DNA of 64,000 nucleotides from Pseudoclavibacter terrae. GTDB lineage: Bacteria > Actinomycetota > Actinomycetes > Actinomycetales > Microbacteriaceae. A program made the translations under genes and the position numbers. The notes below the pieces were generated by a model that did not search any database, was not told the DNA's origin, and saw only the letters and a list, made by a program, of their open reading frames with translations. Shown piece after piece: positions 31,375-40,612 of this stretch (positions are counted from its first letter, which is position 1; each line of letters opens with the position of its first letter). The stretch is taken from positions 1-64,000 of the forward strand of contig NZ_WBJX01000008.1 of the NCBI RefSeq assembly GCF_008831075.1. Reading direction: 5' to 3'.

Positions 31375-34300
31375 GTGTCGAAGAAATCGTTAGCGGGATT
31401 CACCACCGCCTGTCTAGGAGCAGCTTTGCTGACTGGCATGCTTCCTCCGGTTGCTCAGTCGGCGCCATATGCGCCTGCTTCCCCCGGCGAGGGCATAAGT
31501 TTCGCTCAGCAGTTCGCGTCTCCTGCCATGGAGGACAAGCCCAAGATGCGGTGGTGGGTGCCGAATGCGCTCATGACCGAGGCAGAGATCTCACGCGAGA
31601 TTGAATCCATGGTCGCCGGCGGGTTCGGGGGCGCCGAGATCGTCTCCTTCGCGAAGACGGATCCGAACGGGGCCGAAGTCTCCTGGGGATCGCAGCGTTG
31701 GAAGGAGCTCACCAAGCACATGCTCCACGTCGCCGGGGAGCACGACTTCTCGATCGACTTCACTCTTACGGCCGGCTGGCCACTCAACCTTCCATCGATC
31801 ACTGACGTGAACGACCCCAGTCAAGGCGCTCAGCTCGAAGTCGATAGCGCCAGGGTCGAAGGCATCACCCAATCGGCTCCCTACGCCGGGCTCGTACCTG
31901 CGCCCGCGTTCAGCGAGGAAGCGGGGACCCCGACTCTCATCGCGGTCACCGCCGCAAAATACGCGGATGCGGAGAGCAAGACCCTCGACTACTCCACAGC
32001 GATCTCCCTCGACCTCGACGAGGTCACCTTCGCAGATCCATCTACCAACCCGACTGAAGCAACGGTTGCGTTCACCCCACAGGGCGATGGGGAATACGTG
32101 CTCTTCGGCTGGTGGGAGTACCCGTCCGGGAACCAGGCGCACGGGAACTATGAGATCGACCACTACGGGAAAGCGGGCTCGCAAGCCCTCATTGACTTCT
32201 GGGAAGACGAACTCATCCCCTACTACGGAGACGATTGGCAGAACGTCGGTGACCTTTTCAGCGACTCCCTCGAATTCGAGACGCATCTCGACTGGACCCA
32301 GGATCTCCTCACGGGATTCGAGGCTGAGCACGGATACGACCTCACTCCCTACCTCCCTGGCCTATACGAAGCCGCATCCGTCGGCAACTACTCGGCACAG
32401 CCGAACCCGGACTTCCAGTTCGATCAGAACAGCGAGCAGATCAAGAATGACTACTACGGGTACCTGACGCACCTGTACGTCGAGAACCACCTCAAACCGC
32501 TCAACGAGTTCACCGCCCGGAACGGGGTGCAGTTGCGCGTGCAGCCGGCCTACGGCAAGAATCTCGACACGCTCGAGAGCGCCCTCCACGTCGACATCCC
32601 TGAGACCGAATCCCTGTATGGCGATGACATCATCGATTTCTACCGGATTCAAGCCGGGGCGGTGCACCTTGGCGGCAAGAACATCTACTCGATCGAGACC
32701 GCCCCGGAAGAGCACCTCAAGCTGACGTACGGCGACGTGAACATCGACATCCGTCGAGGCAACGGTGAAGAAGACTCTGGCAAGAACCAGCAGACCTGGG
32801 ACGACATGCGCTGGCACGTGCAGCGAGCCTTCTCCGGCGGCGTCAACCAGATCGTCTTTCACGGTTACTCCTACAACGGACAGTACGACGGAGACAGCGC
32901 CATCAATGGGTTCGCCACCGAGGTTGCCTGGCCAGGGTGGGAGGCCATGAATTACTCCAACAACTGGGGCGAACGCTCCCCGAACTGGCAGCACGCCGCC
33001 GACTCCGCCACCTGGATCGCCCGCAACCAGCACGTCCTCCGCCAGGGCGAGGCCAAGATCGACGTCGCCGTCTACGCGCTCAGATACTGGGAGAACATCG
33101 ACATCGCGAACCGAACCAAGGACTATGACGACGGAGGTCTCCTCGAGCAGAGCGGCTACACCTACGACTTCGTCGCCCCGTCGGGCTTCGCGCTGGACAA
33201 CGCCACCGTCGAGGACGGGCGCCTGGACGCGAATGGCCCCGCATACAAGGCCGTCGTCGTTGACAACGAGACGACCATCGCCGCTGAGACCCTTGATCGA
33301 TTCGTCGAATACGCCGAAAGCGGTTTGCCGATTATCTTCGTCGGTTCCATTCCCACACAGGGTGCCCACACCGCAGACGGCGATATCACCGATCGGATGT
33401 CGAAGCTGCTCAGTTTCTCGAGCGTCCAGCAGGTTCCGGACAACGCGAGCGTGCCGGCGGCACTCGCATCGGCGGAGATCTTCGCGGATGCCACCTACGC
33501 CAACCGGTCGACGTTATTGAGCTCTCACCGGCAGACTCCGGACGCCGAGCTGTACCAGCTCTATAACTACGGTGACGCAGACACCTACCCTGACGCCAAG
33601 ACCGTGGAAGACGTCAGAACCACCGTGACCCTCCAGGGAGCAGGCCGCCCCTACCTCCTGGACGCGTGGACTGGCGAGATCAAGCCCATCGCCGAGTTCC
33701 GAAGCGATGGGGAATCCGTCACGATGGAGCTGACCGTCGGCGGGAACGACTCCGTCATCGTCGCGCTCGCTGAAAATGGCTGGGCAAACGCAGCGGCAGC
33801 GGCCAGCGCCTCCGTACCGGAGACCGACCTCCGCGTCGAGTACGACGACGCAGGGAATCTGATCGCGAAGGCCATCGAAGCCGGATCGGTACCAGTCACC
33901 CTCGACGATGGCACATCCGTCTCGGCCGTATTCGACGCGGTTCCGGCTGCATCTGTCCTTGAGCCCTGGAAGCTGAACGTCGAGAGCTGGACCCCAGGTT
34001 CGACACCGGGTGAGTCCGCCCGAGAACAGGTCGAGGTTGGCGCGCTCGATGAGCTGCTGCCGTGGCGGGAGATCCCAGGGCTGGAAACTGCTTCAGGAAT
34101 CGGCACCTACTCGACCGAGTTCGACCTCGACAGCGGATGGGCGGATGGCGTCGGCGCGATGCTCGACTTAGGCGAAGTCACCGACACCTACCGCCTCACC
34201 GTCAACGGAACGACACTGACCACGAATCAGAACGACACGACGCTCGACATCGGCCCCTACCTCGTCGAGGGCCGGAATCAGCTCAGCGTGGAAGTCGCGT

Positions 34301-35013
34301 CAACACTCTTCAACGCCTGGATTGCCGAATACCAGCTCGACAAGAAGCCATCCGACTACGGACTCCTCGGCCCCGTCACCCTGACGCCGTACCGGTGGAC
34401 CCAGCTCGCGGGGACGACCCTGGGCACTGCACAGATTGGCGACTGGGTTTGGCATGACCAGAACGGCGACGGTCGCCAAGATGCAGGAGAGCCAGGAATC
34501 CCCGGAGTTGTACTCTCCATCACCGGCAACGACGGTAACCCTGTCGCGGACGCCGATGGTCGAGTCATCGAGCCTGCCACAACAGACGAGCATGGAAAGT
34601 ACCAGTTCAACGTCCCACTACTGCGTGCCGATGCGCAGTACAACGTGAGCATTGACCAGACTGCGTCGGCAGAGGCGCTACGAGGCTTGGTGCCGACCAT
34701 CGAAGGGGTTGGAGATCCTGATGGTGACTCCTCTACCGGCACCGCAGAAACGGGTGACCTGAGTAGCGATAGCGCGCACGACCTAACGCTCGACTTCGGG
34801 TTCACGGAGGAGTCGACATCATCAACACCTCCGAACATTCCGAGTGGTGACCATGACACTGGTGGAAGCTCCGGTGATGACGGCGTGCAAGGCGGGCCGC
34901 TTGCGACCACGGGCGCATCAGTGAGCGCGGTCTTAATCCTGGCCGCGATCATCGCCCTGGCTGCGGGCTTGCTGCTGCGTCGGAGGAGAAACGTGAACCG
35001 AACCGCGGAGTAA
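31375..35013 (+). CDS. Surface-anchored GH106-like alpha-L-rhamnosidase (2) with SdrD-B-like domain
   Basis: A 1212-aa exported enzyme, GTG start with AAAGGA 9 nt upstream. The signal peptide is VSKKSLAGFTTACLGAALLT up to about residue 30. The GH106 start is canonical: FAQQFASPAMEDKPKMRWWV, then AEISREIESMVAGGFGGAEI. Active-site landmarks are LRVQPAYG, VDIPETES, NIYSIETAPEEH and QIVFHGYSYNG. After C-terminal beta domains comes an SdrD-B-like module (QIGDWVWHDQNGDGRQDAGE), probably Ca-binding, acting as a stalk. The end carries LATTG, a hydrophobic helix and LLRRRRN for sortase anchoring. The hydrolysed bond is inferred to be an alpha-L-rhamnoside; the natural substrate is unknown. Confidence 0.88.
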   Translation: MSKKSLAGFTTACLGAALLTGMLPPVAQSAPYAPASPGEGISFAQQFASPAMEDKPKMRWWVPNALMTEAEISREIESMVAGGFGGAEIVSFAKTDPNGAEVSWGSQRWKELTKHMLHVAGEHDFSIDFTLTAGWPLNLPSITDVNDPSQGAQLEVDSARVEGITQSAPYAGLVPAPAFSEEAGTPTLIAVTAAKYADAESKTLDYSTAISLDLDEVTFADPSTNPTEATVAFTPQGDGEYVLFGWWEYPSGNQAHGNYEIDHYGKAGSQALIDFWEDELIPYYGDDWQNVGDLFSDSLEFETHLDWTQDLLTGFEAEHGYDLTPYLPGLYEAASVGNYSAQPNPDFQFDQNSEQIKNDYYGYLTHLYVENHLKPLNEFTARNGVQLRVQPAYGKNLDTLESALHVDIPETESLYGDDIIDFYRIQAGAVHLGGKNIYSIETAPEEHLKLTYGDVNIDIRRGNGEEDSGKNQQTWDDMRWHVQRAFSGGVNQIVFHGYSYNGQYDGDSAINGFATEVAWPGWEAMNYSNNWGERSPNWQHAADSATWIARNQHVLRQGEAKIDVAVYALRYWENIDIANRTKDYDDGGLLEQSGYTYDFVAPSGFALDNATVEDGRLDANGPAYKAVVVDNETTIAAETLDRFVEYAESGLPIIFVGSIPTQGAHTADGDITDRMSKLLSFSSVQQVPDNASVPAALASAEIFADATYANRSTLLSSHRQTPDAELYQLYNYGDADTYPDAKTVEDVRTTVTLQGAGRPYLLDAWTGEIKPIAEFRSDGESVTMELTVGGNDSVIVALAENGWANAAAAASASVPETDLRVEYDDAGNLIAKAIEAGSVPVTLDDGTSVSAVFDAVPAASVLEPWKLNVESWTPGSTPGESAREQVEVGALDELLPWREIPGLETASGIGTYSTEFDLDSGWADGVGAMLDLGEVTDTYRLTVNGTTLTTNQNDTTLDIGPYLVEGRNQLSVEVASTLFNAWIAEYQLDKKPSDYGLLGPVTLTPYRWTQLAGTTLGTAQIGDWVWHDQNGDGRQDAGEPGIPGVVLSITGNDGNPVADADGRVIEPATTDEHGKYQFNVPLLRADAQYNVSIDQTASAEALRGLVPTIEGVGDPDGDSSTGTAETGDLSSDSAHDLTLDFGFTEESTSSTPPNIPSGDHDTGGSSGDDGVQGGPLATTGASVSAVLILAAIIALAAGLLLRRRRNVNRTAE

Positions 35014-35023
35014 TTTCCTGACG

Positions 35024-35060
35024 TTGCGGGGCAGACTGTCAAACGCAGTCTGCCCCGCAA
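35024..35060. terminator. Strong terminator hairpin after GH106 (2)
   Basis: A perfect 15-bp stem with TTGCGGGGCAGACTG (35024-35038), loop TCAAACG and the exact complement at 35046-35060, starting 10 bp after the stop codon. Confidence 0.88.
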
Positions 35061-35195
35061 TCGTCGGTACGGACGATCGCACTGAGAAAAATCGGATCTG
35101 CCCAGGGCGCGTTGCTAAACAGCCGACCGCTGCGTATGCGTCTGTCATCGCTCTGGGATGATGGGATGATGATGTCTTCACGAGGGGAATCCACC

Positions 35196-35648
35196 GTGCC
35201 TGCTCTGTGTCTTCGGCCGTCAGCCGGGGCTGCAGAGTATCCAGCGCTCGTTGAGATCTGGCGCAGCGCGGTTGATGCGACGCACGACTTCCTCGCGGAT
35301 GCTCATCGCGACGAGATCGAAAGCCGTTTGCAGTCTGACTACTTCCCGGCTGTGACTCTTTCGGTCGCAGAGATTGATGGTGAACCGGTGGGATTCTCCG
35401 GTGTTCTCGACAGTAATCTGGAGATGTTGTTCGTTGCTGCGACGCGACGCGGAGTTGGAATCGGCACGGCGCTTCTCAGCCATGCAATCACGGAGCACGG
35501 CGTCACCAAGGTGGATGTCAACGAACAGAACGTGTCGGCTGCAGCCTTCTACGCCCACCGAGGATTCGAGGTCGTTGGTCGCAGCGAGACGGATGAGGCG
35601 GGTCGGCCATACCCGTTGCTCCATATGAAGCTCAACGAGCCGTCCTGA
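35196..35648 (+). CDS. GNAT-family N-acetyltransferase
   Basis: A 150-aa acetyltransferase. The acetyl-CoA-binding motif A is MLFVAATRRGVGIGTALLSH with R/Q-x-x-G-x-G/A present as RRGVGIG; motif B is NEQNVSAAAFYAHRGFEVVG. The sequence starting EYPALVEIWRSAVDATHDFL is typical of YjaB/PhnO-like GNATs. The GTG at 35196 (VPALCLRPSAG) is preferred; the frame to 35112 looks non-coding and a paralogue shares the VPAL-type start. The substrate is unknown. Confidence 0.9.
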   Translation: MPALCLRPSAGAAEYPALVEIWRSAVDATHDFLADAHRDEIESRLQSDYFPAVTLSVAEIDGEPVGFSGVLDSNLEMLFVAATRRGVGIGTALLSHAITEHGVTKVDVNEQNVSAAAFYAHRGFEVVGRSETDEAGRPYPLLHMKLNEPS

Positions 35649-35689
35649 CCCCCGTATCCGCCACCCCTGCAAGAGGCTCTCCTGGCCGA

Positions 35690-36290
35690 ACTACAGCCAT
35701 TGGAGCGTCGCAGCGAGGCACACTCCCGCCTGAGGGCCGTTTTGTCTGAGCCCATCGCGATGCCGCGCCACTGCTTGAGCTTGTTAAAGCACCGATCGAC
35801 GACGTTGCGGCCACGGTACCGTGTGCGTTGATCCTCGCCGAAATTGATTGGGCGGCCGGATTTCTTGCGTCGGTGCGCGATCAGATCGTCCGGTTCGGGA
35901 ATTGTCACGGCGATGCCGTGCTGCCGGAGCCAGGCCCAGTTCGCTTTCGACGGGGACCTCTTGTCGGCAATCACCCGATCCGTTCGGGTCCGTGGCCGGC
36001 CCGGACCGACGGGTACCCGGTTTTGCTCGAGTGCTGCGACCATCATCCTGGTGTCTGCGGCCTGTCCAGGTGTGAGGATGAACGCGAGCGCGCGCCAGAT
36101 GATTCTTCGCCGTCAATCCGCTGCGGGAACGACCAATCTCGTGGTCGGGTGGCTCGTCAGCGAACTTCTTGTTGATCGATAGAGCCCCCTGTGCCCCGCG
36201 GTAACGTTGCGCCGTGCTGATGCACGCGCACGATCGTGGACTCGATCAACGCCACCCAGTCCAGGTCGCCCGACTGCTGTGCAAGAGTCT
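35690..36290 (-). pseudogene. IS5-family-like transposase remnant
   Basis: Reading leftward, broken frames give DLDWVALIESTIVRVHQHGA, then DHEIGRSRSGLTAKNHLA, then RVIADKRSPSKANWAWLRQH, then PINFGEDQRTRYRGRNVVDR and FNKLKQWRGIAM. This is the DDE transposase of IS5-like elements (VDSTxVRxHQ, GRSRGGLTTK, IADKAYSS, NxVERxFxxLKxxRRIA). Several frameshifts and missing ends make it inactive. Terminal inverted repeats were not found. It begins 40 bp after the GNAT gene. Confidence 0.8.
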
Positions 36291-36670
36291 GAGTTTACTC
36301 CAGCACGCGCGCCCAGAACGCCCTAGTCGCTGTCGTCGCCAGGGTGCTCGACTACCGACTCCCCCCCCCGACCGTGGTTCTCCTGCACATAGTACGGAGC
36401 GGCTCGTGGTGCCGGCAGTCATTTTCGACCTTACGGTTGTCGTCGAGTTGATTATCAGCGAGTGCAATTGGTGAGCTCACCGCGATGTGCGGTGGAGGTG
36501 CGCATGGAACTCATGGTCAAAGAACAGCGATCAGCGTGTGCGTTGGCGTTTGGGTGGAACCTTCAGCTCGTGTGAGGGTGAGTAGGCATCTTGCATAGAC
36601 GCGGCCCGGTACCTTCTGCGCGTGTCCTGGCGTCCGGTCCTAGAGCGCCTTGGCCTTATGGTCGTCAACC
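36291..36670. other. Non-coding stretch between remnants
   Basis: About 380 bp without a protein-like reading frame. It includes a nine-base C run near 36361 and probably the rest of the decayed insertion sequence. No other element was identified. Confidence 0.5.
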
Positions 36671-37036
36671 GCACGGATCCATGAGGCCCGCGCGGTAGGC
36701 AAACACCACGAGCTAGCTTCGGTTTCTGGCATCAACCTTGGTAATCGCGCGGTTGAGATGCGTCTTCACTGTGTGGGATCAGAGGTGCGTCGGCAAGAGT
36801 ACTTTCATCACCGCGCGGATCGAGTCTGCAGGAGCGCCTCGAACCGACGTCAAGCCGCTCATGACTGGCATGAGCAGATCAAGCAGCACAAGATCGGGGC
36901 GTAGCTGCCGCACTAGCTCCAAGCCAGCGCGCCGGTTCTTGGCTTCGCCGACGACTTCGAACCCGAGGTCCTCGAGTGAACCCCGCATGCCTGCTCTGCT
37001 TGCGGCCTGGTCGTACACGAGCAATGCGCTGAGCAA
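36671..37036 (-). pseudogene. NarL-type response regulator remnant
   Basis: Leftward translation gives ALLVYDQAASRAGMRGSLED, then LRPDLVLLDLLMPVMSGLTS (receiver domain). After a deletion and stop come VKTHLNRAITKVDARNRS, a stop, and LVVFAYRAGLMDP (LuxR-type HTH end). This matches the intact regulator at 46801-47463 (LRPDVVLIDLHMPVMSG, then VKTHLNRAMAKVEARDR, then LVAFAYRSGLM). Internal deletion and stops make it a pseudogene. Confidence 0.85.
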
Positions 37037-37068
37037 GGTCGTGCACGTTATTCCGAGACCAGTGGTAG

Positions 37069-37253
37069 TCAGACGGCGATTGTGAACATCCGATCGTCCC
37101 GAGTGATTCTGATCTCCCCACCGGCATGTTTTGCGCGTTCACGACCCGAAGCTCGGTCGCATCTAACTCCTTCTGCATGCTCAGCACGGCTGAGTCGTTC
37201 CCGTGCTTGTGTGCATTTGTGAGGGCTTCCTGGGCGGCACGAAGATACTTCAA
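37069..37253 (-). pseudogene. Histidine kinase 3' remnant
   Basis: Leftward translation gives KYLRAAQEALTNAHKHGND, the HATPase N-box of NarX-like kinases, then LRVVNAQN. After a deletion and frameshift it reads GGEIRITRDDRMFTIAV, the C-terminal end. It resembles the end of the intact kinase at 45665-46804 (FRTVQEGLTNARKHG, NAGGTLDVSDSGGVFRVVA). It sits directly upstream of the response-regulator remnant, so the pair decayed together. Confidence 0.85.
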
Positions 37254-37268
37254 CGGGTCGTTTCATGC

Positions 37269-37525
37269 ATGTTTGCCTCCCTTGCCGAGTACGAGCGTGA
37301 GCTCCACGTCGAGCGCGTGGACGCCGGCATCGCCGCAGCCCGCCAGAACGCGACACGGTTTAGACGACCGCTCTCCGACCCCTGCAGATTGCGGAGAAGC
37401 AGCAGCTGGTGGCGGACGCACGCAAACGTGGCCGAACGGCGGAAGTAGCTGATCGACTTATAGGGTGGAGCTGCGCGACTCTATACAGTCACCAGAAAAG
37501 GAATGCAGACCGCCAGCAGGATTGA
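37269..37525 (+). pseudogene. Serine recombinase C-terminal remnant
   Basis: The frame MFASLAEYERELHVERVDAG IAAARQ is the long helix of serine recombinases. A frameshift near 37380 leads to QIAEKQQLVADARKRGRTAE, VADRLIGWSCATLYSHQ and a stop at 37525, the C-terminal HTH. The catalytic N-terminal domain is absent. It abuts the kinase remnant at about 37255-37268, marking an old recombination junction. Confidence 0.8.
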
Positions 37526-37690
37526 AGCAGCAATGTAGTGCCTGCTGTGTCGACAGGGCACTCCCCCACCCTGCTTGCCCAGGTTCTGGATGCGTTAGAC
37601 GTCGCTTCCAACCGTAGCCTCACATCAAGACTTGAGCGCGGCGCCACATACAGTTCCCCTGGTCACACGGGCGGAGAAATAGGCTTCCAC

Positions 37691-38072
37691 TATCGTAGTG
37701 ATAGCTAAAGCACTCGTTCGTCGTCGAGTCGAGGGCTGGGTCGGTGGCTCACGCAGCGATAGATATCGTATTGATATCACTAAGCTATAATCGTCTCTAC
37801 AGCCGGTCGCTAGCTGCTTCATATGTCTGGTGTTCATCCGAGTAGACAACCTTGCCGCAAGAGCCGGCGTACGTGAGGACCGAACTTGCACAAGCGTATT
37901 GATAGCACTACCAAAGTGATACGTAGGCCCGTCGAACCGCGTCGGTGCGGAGGTCATATTTTGCCCAGAGGTCGCACGATCGCTGCCAGTGCGCTGGGTT
38001 CGCGACCCTTTGGTATCGACCGGAACTCAAGTGACAAGCAGAATCATAGTGATATCAAAACCGTAGTGACGG
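37691..38072. repeat. Centromere-like repeats upstream of parA
   Basis: Copies of a motif close to TATCGTAGTGATATCA lie at 37691-37704, 37764-37780, 37894-37909 (with CAAAGTGATACG at 37911-37922), 38044-38060 and, in part, 38061-38072. Another copy follows the operon at 39071-39089. The arrangement fits a parS/parC centromere and operator for the adjacent ParA/ParB pair. The region 37526-38116 otherwise holds no gene. Confidence 0.8.
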
Positions 38073-38116
38073 CGTGTCGCTAGCAATACGCTTGAATGTG
38101 GCCGTAGGTTTGACGC

Positions 38117-38749
38117 ATGATCATCTTGTTGGGAAGTCAAAAGGGTGGCCCCGGGAAGTCGACGATCGCCACGAATCTGGCCGTTGAGTATGCGCGCCAA
38201 GGTAAGGACGTGGTTCTGGTGGACGCCGATCGTCAGCGTTCTAGCGCCAGGTGGCACGAAGACCGAGAAGAGCTTGGGCGAACACCGACGCTTGCTTGCG
38301 TGGAAAAACTCGGCAGCATCCACCAGACTTTGCTCGACCTTGACGGACGGTACGACGTGGTCCTCGTGGACGTCGCTGGTCACGACAGCAAAGAGATGCG
38401 CACCGGAATGACTGCTGCTGACAAGCTGGTCGTCGTCGTGCGCCCGAGCCAGTTCGATCTCGATACTTTGCCGCACATGAGTGAGGTCATCGAGCAAGCA
38501 TTGGACCTGAATTCCAGTCTCGACGTGCGAGGCCTGATCACACAGGCGCCTACGAACTCCAACGCGAGCGAACGAGCCGACGCGGGGGAGTACCTCAGCG
38601 ACTACCCCGTCATCAAACCACTTCGCACTGTTATTCATGAGCGCAAGGCCTATCGCGACGTCATCGGCGAAGGCCTCGGGGTTGTCGAGTGGTCGAATGG
38701 TAAGGCAAAGGCGGAGATTCAAGTACTGGCTGAGGAGCTGATGCACTGA
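38117..38749 (+). CDS. parA: Plasmid-type ParA partition ATPase
   Basis: A 210-aa ParA of the short type Ib class, lacking an N-terminal HTH. The deviant Walker A is KGGPGKST (residues 9-16), Walker A' is VVLVDADRQRSSARW and Walker B is YDVVLVDVAGHDS. It would form a dynamic nucleoid-bound gradient that moves ParB-coated DNA. It overlaps the next gene by one base (TGATG) and is flanked by motif repeats that probably act as centromere and operator. A short ParA with a small partner is typical of low-copy plasmids. Confidence 0.93.
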   Translation: MIILLGSQKGGPGKSTIATNLAVEYARQGKDVVLVDADRQRSSARWHEDREELGRTPTLACVEKLGSIHQTLLDLDGRYDVVLVDVAGHDSKEMRTGMTAADKLVVVVRPSQFDLDTLPHMSEVIEQALDLNSSLDVRGLITQAPTNSNASERADAGEYLSDYPVIKPLRTVIHERKAYRDVIGEGLGVVEWSNGKAKAEIQVLAEELMH

Positions 38750-39069
38750 TGGCAATCCGTAAGAGACCAAGTGGGCGCAAGGTCGACGAAGCTGCCATTG
38801 AAGCCTTCGCGTCGGCCGCCGAAAGCGACAGCACGGGTGCGGGCAATCCATCGCTCCACCCGCAACCCGCTCGGCGGGGGAGGGTTCCATCCTCCGGGTG
38901 GCCGGACAACGTCGCTCGCTCCCTGCTGGTTCGATACCCCGATCCTGAGCTCCCGGCGCTCCTCGCCGAAGTCGCTGCACTTGAAGAACGAAGCAACAAC
39001 GCGACTGCTGTCCGGGCGTTGCGCCGAGGGCTCGAGGTTCTGTTGGACGAAGCGAGATCAAAGCCCTAA
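38749..39069 (+). CDS. Small ParB-like centromere-binding partner
   Basis: A 106-aa basic protein coupled to parA. The C-terminal half (about residues 60-105: LLVRYPDPELPALLAEVAAL and AVRALRRGLEVLLDEAR) suggests a small helical or ribbon-helix-helix DNA-binding fold. The N-terminal half is Arg/Ser/Pro-rich and probably flexible. Small partners of type Ib ParA proteins bind the centromere repeats and repress the operon. A motif copy only 2 bp after the stop supports this. No canonical ParB signature is seen. Confidence 0.75.
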   Translation: MAIRKRPSGRKVDEAAIEAFASAAESDSTGAGNPSLHPQPARRGRVPSSGWPDNVARSLLVRYPDPELPALLAEVAALEERSNNATAVRALRRGLEVLLDEARSKP

Positions 39070-39303
39070 CACTATCGTAGTGATATCAAGGAAGGTCTCC
39101 TTTGGGTTCACTGCGTGGATCGATCTGGACCAACACTTGGGCGCTTGTGCGGGGTTACAGAGTTCCCGATCGATGCCTAACAGCACGTCAGCTGCCGTCC
39201 GTATGCCGCGTTCTTGTCAGCTGATGAGAAGCCCGCAGGCGTGGGGGAGTCGGGGATCCGAGCGCAGAGGCGGAAGGTGTGGCCATCATCTATCTATTCA
39301 GGG

Positions 39304-39771
39304 CTATGAAGTGCTGGCGGGGTTCGACGTTCTCGGTAGCTGTCGCACGTGACGCTTATGGATGCGCCAGTGATCGTCGACTCTCACCAGCTCGTCGTCG
39401 TAGCATCCGACTGCCTGAATCGCCCAGGTGGCACCAGGTGCGCAGAGCATGAACAGTGACCGGGCCTGTGCGTGATCAGGTTCTTCTGGCGAAAGTGTGA
39501 TGTCGACGTTGGTGATGATGTGTCTTGTCCCTGTTGCTGGACCGGCGTACCCCGCCGTGCGCATCTCCGTCAGGAATTCGCTTATTTCACCTCTCCCGCA
39601 CCAACTCTGGTCACCGAGGTGCCATGAAGCATCGGTGGTGAAGAAGTCCTCCGTATTCGGATGCTCGGCTTCGTCAGCCATCCAGGCGAACTTGACGAGT
39701 AGCGCCCGGATGTTTTCAGTTGTTTGAGGTGGGCCAGAGTGTTGCTCTGCTCGCTTACTCGGCTGGGACAT
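39304..39771 (-). CDS. SnoaL/NTF2-like protein
   Basis: A 155-aa protein with an NTF2-like fold, typical of SnoaL-like polyketide cyclases, dehydratases or isomerases. Landmarks are NIRALLVKFAWMADEAEHPN, FFTTDASWHLGD, EISEFLTEMR, TGTRHIITNVDI and a C-terminal DDHWRIHKRHVRQL. The ATG at 39771 overlaps the SDR stop by 17 bp, so this is the last gene of the operon. The substrate is unknown; a dehydration or small-molecule binding role is inferred. Confidence 0.8.
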   Translation of the reverse strand: MSQPSKRAEQHSGPPQTTENIRALLVKFAWMADEAEHPNTEDFFTTDASWHLGDQSWCGRGEISEFLTEMRTAGYAGPATGTRHIITNVDITLSPEEPDHAQARSLFMLCAPGATWAIQAVGCYDDELVRVDDHWRIHKRHVRQLPRTSNPASTS

Positions 39772-40612
39772 GGAACTCACCGCTGAAGAGCTGAGGTGCT
39801 GAGCGTGTGCGGAGCTGCTCTGCTCTGCCATTCATTGCAGCGCCAATAAGCTGCGGTTGCGTGAGGAGGTAGAAATCGCCGTTCGCGGCCTGCTCGAACA
39901 CGCGTCTTGCCGCCTCGATGGGGCTCATCGCCTGCTCTCGCACGCGCAACATCGCGGCTCGTTCTGCTTCTCCGGCAGCGACATCACCATCTTTGACGCC
40001 ACCGGCGTTGGCGAAGATGTTGCTCGCGACGGCTCCGGGGAGAACAGCCGCAACGGTTATGTCGAGACCAGCCGTCTCGACATCGAGTTTGAGACATTCT
40101 GTGAGGGCGAGCACGGCGTGCTTGCTCATGATGTACGGCGCTTGGCGAGCTGCAGCGCTCACGCCTCCCATCGAGGAGAGGTTCCAAATCGCCGTCTTCT
40201 CGTGGCTCGCGGACATTCGAGGAACGAAGGCCTTGATGCCGTTGAAGACGCCGGTGATGTTGATGTCGATGAGCCTTTGCCAGTTGTCCTCCGGGGTGTC
40301 CCAGAGCAGGCCGAACTGCTCAACGCCAGCGTTATTGATCAAGAGCGAAACCGGGCCCAGTTCCGTGTAGACGCGATCTGCAAAGCCCTCCAGTTGGCTG
40401 AGGTCCCGAACATCTACCTGCACTGCGAGAGCGTTGCCGCCTTCGGCGCGGATGTCACTCGCGACGGACTCGGCAGCGACGAGATCGATGTCCGCGATCG
40501 CGACGGCCATGCCGATGCTCGCTGCGTAACGGGCAAGCCCTTCGCCGACGCCGGAGCCGCCTCCGGTGATGGCGAGCACCCCGCCGGCATTCCTTGGTGT
40601 TGCTTTAGTCAT
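39755..40612 (-). CDS. Short-chain dehydrogenase/reductase
   Basis: A 285-aa classical SDR. The cofactor motif is TGGGSGVG (16-23), with NNAG at about 94-97, the catalytic Ser in NLSS (about 147) and Tyr-x3-Lys in YIMSK (Y161, K165). The acidic residues after beta-2 (ADIDL) favour NAD(H) over NADP(H). The C-terminal region has QAMSPIEAARRVFEQAANGD as in many alcohol or steroid dehydrogenases. It overlaps both neighbours. The substrate is unknown. Confidence 0.93.
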   Translation of the reverse strand: MTKATPRNAGGVLAITGGGSGVGEGLARYAASIGMAVAIADIDLVAAESVASDIRAEGGNALAVQVDVRDLSQLEGFADRVYTELGPVSLLINNAGVEQFGLLWDTPEDNWQRLIDINITGVFNGIKAFVPRMSASHEKTAIWNLSSMGGVSAAARQAPYIMSKHAVLALTECLKLDVETAGLDITVAAVLPGAVASNIFANAGGVKDGDVAAGEAERAAMLRVREQAMSPIEAARRVFEQAANGDFYLLTQPQLIGAAMNGRAEQLRTRSAPQLFSGEFHVPAE

